From contig CM043958.1 in NCBI GenBank assembly GCA_014529385.2, positions 92,720,435 through 92,784,434 of the forward strand: a stretch of DNA of 64,000 nt. The letters are read 5' to 3'. Shown here one piece after another: positions 57,666-64,000 of this stretch (positions are counted from its first letter, which is position 1; each line of letters begins with the position of its first letter). The position numbers and the translations under genes are program-made. The notes beneath the pieces were generated by a model. It did no database searches and had not been told where the DNA came from. It saw nothing but the letters and a program-made list of their open reading frames with translations. Source of the stretch: Adiantum capillus-veneris. Lineage: Eukaryota; Streptophyta; Polypodiopsida; Polypodiales; Pteridaceae.

Positions 57666-58349
57666 TGTCATAAAATCTAATATCTAACCAACCCAAGTGA
57701 TTTTCTCATATTAAATTGATCATTTAATGTGGGAGAATAAACGTGAACAAGGGTTACAATATAGACATGTGATGATAGATCTATCTCAACATGGGGCCAA
57801 GATTAAAGGGTTCCAAATGAGAGATGGTCTGTTAAAGAGCAATGCTACCTAATGGAGCTTAAAGACCTTAGGGTTAGCTTCATTAAAGACCTCCAAAAGT
57901 TAGTGTTAGAAAGTCCTTTGACCTTAGGCAAGCTAGGACTGACCTTGAGGTGGGAACCCTACCCAAGCATGAGGTGCTTTTCATCTTGCTAACTAAAGTG
58001 CTTAAAGTGTTTGTGGGAACCTTGTCCAAGCTTGAGGTGCTTCTCTTGCTTAAATAAATAAGGTTCTTGAAATGTTCAATTCAAACATAAACTCTCAAGA
58101 GGCATAAAAGTCTTCCATGCTTAATTGACTAGGTGCTTGAAGTGTTCAATTCAAACATGATATCTTAAGAAGCATAAAAGACACATGTCCAAATGATCCT
58201 CCATATGTGGCCCTCATGATGTGCTTGAATCCTATTGGATAGGCTTTAAAGGGATCCAATGAGAATTTAGGTGCATAAAAATAAATAATTAAGTTCTTTC
58301 TCTCAAAGAAGAAAAAGAAGACATATGTCCAAATGAAATAAATAAGTAA

Positions 58350-58384
<35 letters not shown>

Positions 58385-58708
58385 CCAAGCATGAGAGGGG
58401 GGTATACTCTCCCACATACACAGACACATTCTCTCATTGTGTGAAGTGCAAAGTGCAATAGCTCCATCTCCTTCTCCAAGCTTGTTGAGATGTGGAGAGC
58501 CTACACCAACACTCTTGGCTATGGAATGCAAATCCAACCAAGAGCCATGCTTCAATGCTTAAGCTTGCCATCTTCTTCATCTTCATTACTATGCTACTAT
58601 GCTATCATAAGCAAGAAGAGTGATGATAAGTGAGGAACTATTTCTTTCTCCTATGGATGATTCTTCTTCCTCTTCCCTACCCTCATCTCCCGCTAGCTCT
58701 CTCCCCCT
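57666..58708 (+). mobile_element. 3' LTR of gypsy B, right end lost
   Basis: Starts TGTCATAAAATCTAATATC and follows 52902 closely, with (GA)n at 58354-58381. It stops matching at about 58708, in the stretch CCCGCTAGCTCTCTC that lies at 53946-53961 in the partner. So about 200 bp or more are deleted compared with the partner. Confidence 0.85.
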
Positions 58709-58910
58709 TCACATTGGGTCTAATTTTGGAAATTTTGAGCCTTAGTGTGTTTTTTGACAAAGTGACTAGGTGAAAATGAGATAAATGGGATGGATGCACT
58801 ATGTATAAGCAATGTTTAAAGAGATTTTGACAAAATGATGCATTTTGTGTCATGTAGATAATAATTGCGATTATTTTCTTGACTTGCAAACTTTTATCAA
58901 ACTAAAATTT
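58709..58910. other. flank with hairpin
   Basis: Contains TAGATAATAATTGCGATTAT and the following TTTCT (58855-58879), a near-perfect inverted repeat that also occurs on the other side of gypsy B (52823-52847). Confidence 0.5.
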
Positions 58911-59337
58911 CAAGTTACACACAATTCTATTAGGCCTAGCATAAACTTTAGCCCCTTTGAACTTGATTTTTTTTGTTTGGAGTAGATTCTCCCACTTTGC
59001 TCTTTGATATCTACAATGCTGACCCCACTCTTGGTAATGATGACATTGATCACTTTGGAGTGCATGAGCTTGTCCCATAGGTCCTGTAGACCTGCCATGT
59101 CAGACTTGGATGGGTTTGGAGTTGATTTCAAGTTACACACATGTCTACCAAGCCCAATAGATAAATAATAACCCCTTTGAAGTTGAAAGTGTTGATTCTC
59201 CCACTTTGCTCTTTGATTCCTGCAATGTTGACCCCCACTCTTGGTAATGATGACATTGATCACTTTGGAGTGCATCAGCATGTCCCATAGGTCATCTAGA
59301 CCTGCCATGTCAGATTTGGATTGGTTTGGAGTTTATT
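58911..59337 (-). repeat. tandem duplication of about 215 bp with open minus frame
   Basis: Two head-to-tail units, 58911-59128 and 59129-about 59337, share TTTCAAGTTACACA, ATTCTCCCACTTTGCTCTTT, TGATGACATTGATCACTTTG and CATAGGTC..TAGACCTGCC. The minus strand is open for 132 codons over both (59308-58913). It reads MAGLDDLWDMLMHSKVINVI and then GLQDLWDKLMHSKVINVI. I do not recognise the peptide. The open frame may be chance. Confidence 0.8.
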
Positions 59338-59504
59338 TGTTGTCGTGAGTCAAAGATGACACTTTGAGCTCCTGTGATGGATGTTTTCCCATGCTCCCGC
59401 CTAAATACATTGTCTATATACATCATGTAAAAGCCCCTTGCAATGTCAATATCCAGATTTGACACTTTACAAAATCTAATTTATTATTTAGTGACCCCCT
59501 ATGG

Positions 59505-59505
<1 letters not shown>

Positions 59506-59538
<33 letters not shown>
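59506..59538. repeat. 33-base C homopolymer
   Basis: An uninterrupted run of C. Such runs are rare and are often unreliable in assemblies. Confidence 0.9.
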
Positions 59539-61422
59539 ACACCAACTAGTCATATGAGCTAATAGAAGTATTATAAGTGTATGCTATGGTCCACTTCAAA
59601 TTTGGTCAAATTTGGTGCACTAGACTAGCCGCTACGATCATTTTTGCATCTTTCTGCTCTAAGGGCGCCCTGATGACCAAGGGTTTTTTTAGGCTACTCA
59701 TTTGGCAATCCCATGATAAAACAGGTTCATGAGTAGGTTAGGAACTCATCCCTCATGTCCTGTGCAAAGCCGTGTAATATGGCATTTGCTAGAAGCTTGC
59801 AAAAGCACATAAAAGTAGCCCTTGAGGAGCTCTCTCTAAAAGTGACACAAGTGAAAATGAAACTTTCTTTGGCCTACCTAGTATATACATACCTATTTTT
59901 GGCCTACTTAGAATATACACGTCTAAACCTCATAGACTAAATTCTCTTGTACCTCTCGATTATTCTAGATAAGTCACGAAATACATCTTCCTTTTGAAAA
60001 TATTGTCATTTGGACTCCATTTGCAATATTAGACACCATGGGTCTACTTTCTAGAAAATTTGCAAAATTAGACACCGTGGGCCTACTTTGGGCTTTTCGT
60101 CTCCATCATCAAAATTGAACGATATTTGACATGCTTATCCATCATATCTTCCTACTTACCATCATATATCCCATTTTTATATATGAGCTTGTTTGCTATC
60201 TATTTATTAATTTTGACATTTTTACTAAAAAATTTAAGAAAAACTACAAAGCCAAATGAAAAAATAGAATTCCAAGTCAAAAATTACCAAAAACACACGT
60301 AAATACTAGATTTGGCCATATTTTGGCTGATTGTTGTTGCCTTTTTATGCCAAAAACCACATAACACGAGCTAACAGTTGCAATGTTTTTGGGACGGTAT
60401 TTACACTATATCCGCACAACTTCAGGTTATTCTATTGCATATTTTTTCCATTCTCTTTATTTAGAAGGGCATATCAAGTTGATTTTACAAAAAAATCACA
60501 CATTAATATATAAACACTTGATTGACTAACTCTTCAAATAGTGCCCTTTTAATAGCAGTATTTAGCACTTAGACTCGCCTCCCTCATCTTATATGGAGTC
60601 ATTCAGGATTGTAGCTATGTGGCCTGGGTAGTGTTGTGTATGGGTTTGAAAATCGTGTCTATGAATACCTGAATTGGCACTACCATGCTAATGATATCAA
60701 TGCAATTTGAAACACTATGTTGTGCAAGAGAAGTCTATTGAGTGGATTGCTCAAGGGCCTTTGATGTGAAGGTTTACTGCATGTTGTGTCTTTTGAATAG
60801 AAAATTCTATGGCATTTTAGCACATTCTTTGATCATAGGTGGTGTACAACCACGGAGATGGATTTGATGATCAATCTATTGTGAAGCTGGTTGCTGCTTT
60901 GGCTACCAGATCTTTGGCACCCACTTGTATGATGTCTAGGCTAGAGTGTGACTTGTGGATATTTCTTTGGCTTCTAGACCCATTTGATTGCTAGTGGCAA
61001 TACTCTCTACTTGTTCTTCCTTTTAGATGATGGAATATTTGGTTTGTATAAAGTCTATTTGTGATTGAAGTTAAGTTCTTTGTGTAAGAAATGTAGAGCA
61101 AAATAAGATCTTATAGCGAGGAGAGTAGAGAGAGATATGATGCAAAGTAGATTAGTGACAAATCAAAAACTTAGATTAGCACTATCACAAAGTGATGGCG
61201 TCATCCACCCATGTGCTCTCAAGGTACAGCTTAGATGGAGATATAGACAACTAGAGCTAGCAGGCATAAATGCAAGGGGCTGGTTATCCTTCTATATGGA
61301 TGCCATGGTTCATGCAAATGGCCTCCTTATATAGATGTAAAGGAGCCTTTATGGGCTACCCTCTCTCATGAGATACAACCATCCATGCACCTCGGGGGTT
61401 GCACTATGTAATTATGTTAATG
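59539..61422. other. unrecognised stretch
   Basis: No recognisable gene or element ends. Short ORFs 59755-59940, 60331-60513 and 61137-61334 show no motif. 61050-61400 has LTR-like character (CTCTCTCATGAGA, CTTATATAGATG) but no partner in the window. Confidence 0.4.
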
Positions 61423-61609
61423 TATAACGTGAGTTCGAAAGGAGGGATTTTAAAACGCAAAAATTTTAGGCAATTTAACAGAGATACACATAAAATAAGG
61501 GGTTTTATATATTTAATTTTGAAAAAAAATCATAAAATAAGGGGTCAGTTTATTCTATCAAACATGTTAAAAAAAGGGTTTTTTAAATACCCCATGAACG
61601 CACGTTATA
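61423..61609. mobile_element. MITE-like element
   Basis: Imperfect terminal inverted repeats: left TATAACGTGAGTTC, right (reverse-complemented) TATAACGTGCGTTC, one mismatch in 14. The total is 187 bp, AT-rich, without coding capacity. The repeat TAAAATAAGGGGT occurs twice inside (about 61491 and 61531). The ends start in TA, so a TA target duplication is possible. Confidence 0.5.
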
Positions 61610-61624
61610 TAGGGGGTTACTGAA

Positions 61625-61925
61625 TGGTGAACCCCCCAAGCCACGCACCCATGTGTAGCCAAGTCCACCTAGAAATTGACCACTGGTTGTTGAATGCCTC
61701 CCACCGGCCACTGGCCACCATAGACCACCAGTCACCAGCCATTGACTATTGGCCACACTCCTACCATCAATCACGATGGCTTCTAGATTTGCTATGTATC
61801 ATCCACGATCACAAAGAAAGACCTCATCAGCATGTAAGCTGGAATCCACCAAATATATGTGCACTATTGACTTCTCCTCATATGGGGGCCTTACAAATTG
61901 TGCAACATACATTATGGTAGGCAAA
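61625..61925 (-). mobile_element. copia LTR fragment related to 44001/47843
   Basis: Read on the minus strand: TTTGTAAGGCCCCCATATGA, GGAGAAG, and lower down TGGCCAGTGGCCGGTGG and GACTTGGCTACACATGGGTG. This is the order of the LTR at 47900-48200 (TTTGTAAGGCCCCTATGATG, GGCCGGTGG, CACACATGGGCG). A diverged and truncated LTR in opposite orientation. Confidence 0.6.
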
Positions 61926-62179
61926 ACTGACAGTGGGCATTGTAGGTATACTAACACTTTGGTCACCCAAATTTGTTTAGGATTTGATTGCAATTCAGAC
62001 TTTGGCACCCAATTTAGCCTGGCTCCTTGCATTTGTGAGGATAAATTTTGGGTCAAGCATTGTAGTGTGGGTTCCTTTGTGATGTAGATTTCCGGAATGC
62101 TTTGACATAGATTAGCTGATCTAAGAGCCCGTAGTTTTACTTTCCATTCTTCCTTGCTAAAACCAAATTGCACCCATAA
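61926..62179. other. short stretch without recognised feature
   Basis: Facing ORFs at 61749-62087 (plus) and 61799-62173 (minus) have no known motif. Confidence 0.35.
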
Positions 62180-62542
62180 CTATTTGCATTTGATTGAAAG
62201 TTCCAAGATTTTGGTGTCCCAATCTTGAATTGATTTACATGTTCTCATCCAGGAGACTCTCAATACCATGTCCTTATTTATATGCTGTCCTAGAATGCAG
62301 TTGAAATTGTGCACGCACAGGATTCCACTCACTAGAATGTTGAGATCAATCATACCTAAAATTGGAGTGAACTCCTTGTGACAAGCTTTGACTTTGATAT
62401 GGTAATATTCCAAGGGTTGTGTAGTGGTTTTCTTGTAAGTGGAGTAACTGAGTACATTGATCATAGAACTTGTATCTACAAAGGAATCAACTTTGACTCC
62501 ATCTTTTAGTGCCATTGTTATCCTCATATCAGGTCCATCCAA
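62180..62542 (-). pseudogene. gypsy protease remnant
   Basis: The minus strand is open for 120 codons. ITMALKDGVKVDSFVDTSSM followed by INVLSYSTYKK corresponds to the aspartic protease of large plant gypsy elements, where the active site reads V-D-S/T-G-S; here the Gly is Ser. Further on, FTPILGMIDLNILVSG and NCILGQHINKDMVLRVS fit the protease flap and the I-L-G-x-x-x end motif. It is probably from the same branch as 34021-35465. No gag or RT lies next to it. Confidence 0.65.
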
Positions 62543-63460
62543 CCATTTGTCATTCGTCTCTACTTCACCTTCTGTGAGGGTAGTGAACTATAGAGCTTGA
62601 ATATGTAATGTATTGATTAAAATTGCTTCTTGCACATGTCACATCATTGATTTTCTCTTCAATACTCTAATTTAAGCTTCTTCTTGAGCTACATCAATGA
62701 TTTGATGGATTTTTATTCTAAATTCTTTGGCTACATGCATTCTTTTTAGAAGATCATTGGTTAGTGGTAGGTTATATTTGTGTATCAACAACCACTTATC
62801 CAATTTTCCATGACTTATCCATTTAGAATGGCCAATTTAATAGCCCCACTAGGTGAAACACTTTTGATCACAAATGTACCATGCCCTTTCTTCTTGAATT
62901 TGGAAATGTTTTGCAATTTGAAGCATTTTCACACCATTTTTTGCCATATTTGACATTTTTGGGTCCATTTTTGGCCCTCGACAGGCATTTCTGGCAAAAA
63001 AAAAAACCAAACGGACTCCAAAATGCACCAAATTTTGTATGCTTGATCCTTGATAGACAAAATTATTTTGCCACATCCCCACATTCCATTTTTTGTCACT
63101 TCTAAGGTGGTGCACACATCACCGCAGATCAGGCACCGCAAGTAGACAGTTACCACATGTGTGAGGGTGACCACACCTCCCACTTGCATTATTTACATTC
63201 TAAAAAGCTCAAACACATTCCCTAGATCCAAAGAATCCACCTAGAACCATATCTAAGGCATCGACACCCTATCCAGGCACGTACGTGTGCTCGATTGTGC
63301 TGACACGTGAATCGAGTACACCAAAACAAGGTTTCCTTGTTTGAAGATTTTGTTCATTAGGTGTGAGTTAAAGATTTTTTTTTCTTTTTTTAAGCATAAA
63401 TGTGTGCAGTGACTATAAGTCTTTGCTCATCCAATTGTTCTAGGTTTACTAGCTCTTTAG
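62543..63460. other. stretch without recognised gene
   Basis: Between the protease and integrase pieces. Facing ORFs 62849-63189 and 62881-63105 show no motif. Confidence 0.4.
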
Positions 63461-63990
63461 ATAATTTGTTGCCCATCTACTCTAGTTCTTTTGCAACTAT
63501 AAGTGTTGGAAGCAAGAATTCTATGGGCAATATCGCATCTAATCCATAGACCAGGTTGAAGTGTGTTTCATTTAGCATGGGTTTATATGAGTCTCTATAA
63601 GCAAATACAACAGAATAAAGGTTCATTTCCCAATCATTGCATCTAGAACTTACAACCTTGGTAAGCATAGAGGTGAAGATTTCTTTTGCTTGGCCATTAG
63701 TTTAAGTGTGATACGGTGTTGATTTATTATAAACTCTTCTAGCAATTTCTCTATTATCTCATTAAGAGAATGAGTGTTGTAATCACTTACAATCTCTATC
63801 AAGATTTTATATCTTGTAAGATACATTCAAATAAGAATGCAATAGTGTTTCTTGTAGCATTCTTCCTTGTAGTCCTTGCTTCAGTCTGTGTTTTGTAGAT
63901 TGGTAGGATTGAATAGGACCTAAAAAGTCTATTCTCCACTTTGCAAATTCTCTAGCTCCCATCATTTTCCTTAGTGGCATGCCATCCATT
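63461..63990 (-). pseudogene. gypsy integrase remnant
   Basis: Minus strand, high to low coordinate. HGMPLRKMMGAREFAKWRID followed by FLGPI (63990-63920) is the start of the integrase core with its first catalytic Asp. After a scrambled stretch, TNGQAKEIF (usual T-N-G-Q-A-E, the catalytic Glu shifted or replaced by Lys-Glu) and MLTKVVSSRCNDWEMNLYSV lead into FAYRDSYKPMLNETHFNLVY, GLDAILPIEFLLPTL. This is the gypsy integrase of the Tat/Athila type. Several stops; it may continue past the window end. Confidence 0.8.
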
Positions 63991-64000
63991 CAAGTTGTAA

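Larger units (their letters stand above)
52902..58708 (+). mobile_element. rearranged gypsy element (family B)
   Basis: 5' LTR 52902-about 54160 (right end lost), a non-gypsy segment 54208-55827, pol from the end of RNase H through integrase to the chromodomain-like tail (55828-57308), 3' untranslated region with hairpin and polypurine tract, and 3' LTR 57666-58708 (right end lost). PBS, gag, protease, RT and most of RNase H are absent. The LTR starts TGTCATAAAATC. It is related to, but distinct from, the LTR of gypsy A, and closer to 678-2200. Confidence 0.88.

Noticed and set aside
62849-63189. Facing ORFs of 74-88 codons
   Set aside because: No motif, low-complexity Phe/Lys content, located between transposon remnants.

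Overview
The window is nuclear DNA from a land plant with a large, repeat-filled genome. The evidence is LTR retrotransposons with plant-type primer-binding sites (PBS) for initiator tRNA-Met and tRNA-Asp, both Ty1/copia and Ty3/gypsy families, and long CT/GA/CA microsatellites. I found no complete cellular gene, no tRNA or rRNA gene and no prokaryotic feature. The species cannot be told from this sequence alone. Almost everything recognisable is a mobile element, much of it nested, and every coding copy seen is broken somewhere.

Layout. 1-2200: left part of a minus-strand gypsy element (gag start, leader, PBS, truncated LTR). 2200-4284: decayed minus-strand copia (gag, protease, integrase). 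Into its gag an almost intact gypsy element jumped (4285-13037; LTR-gag-pol-LTR, 5-bp target duplication ATTCA on both sides). 13043-16760: short repeats, an unrecognised ORF remnant and a second minus-strand copia (integrase edge, protease, gag, PBS, LTR). 16.8-20.4 kb: degenerate small repeats, an orphan PBS/LTR and a GA microsatellite. 20.5-22.9 kb: two plus-strand copia pieces around an LTR. 23-26 kb: microsatellites and unrecognised DNA. 26037-28383: a complete small element carrying only gag between LTRs. 28.9-30.0 kb: an AT-rich degenerate tandem array with a unit of about 151 bp. 32068-32406: a copia-type LTR.

34.0-35.5 kb: gypsy reverse transcriptase/RNase H remnant. 36.7-42.7 kb: end of a long LTR, a tRNA-Asp PBS and a decayed gypsy gag. 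43055-48549: a very small gag-only element whose right LTR was split by a copia element (44001-48509); the intact left LTR shows the empty site. 52902-58708: another gypsy copy with truncated LTRs, integrase and chromodomain-like tail. Its gag-RT part is replaced by 54208-55827, which looks like the promoter, untranslated first exon, intron and start codon of an unidentified gene. 58.9-64 kb: a tandem duplication, a 33-base C tract, a MITE-like element and minus-strand gypsy protease and integrase remnants.

The best leads are the gene-like segment inside the 52.9-58.7 kb gypsy, the 151-bp array, the two gag-only elements, the conserved hairpin before the gypsy polypurine tract, and the in-frame slippery heptamer at the gag-pol junction. 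No new defence-like or enzymatic system was found.
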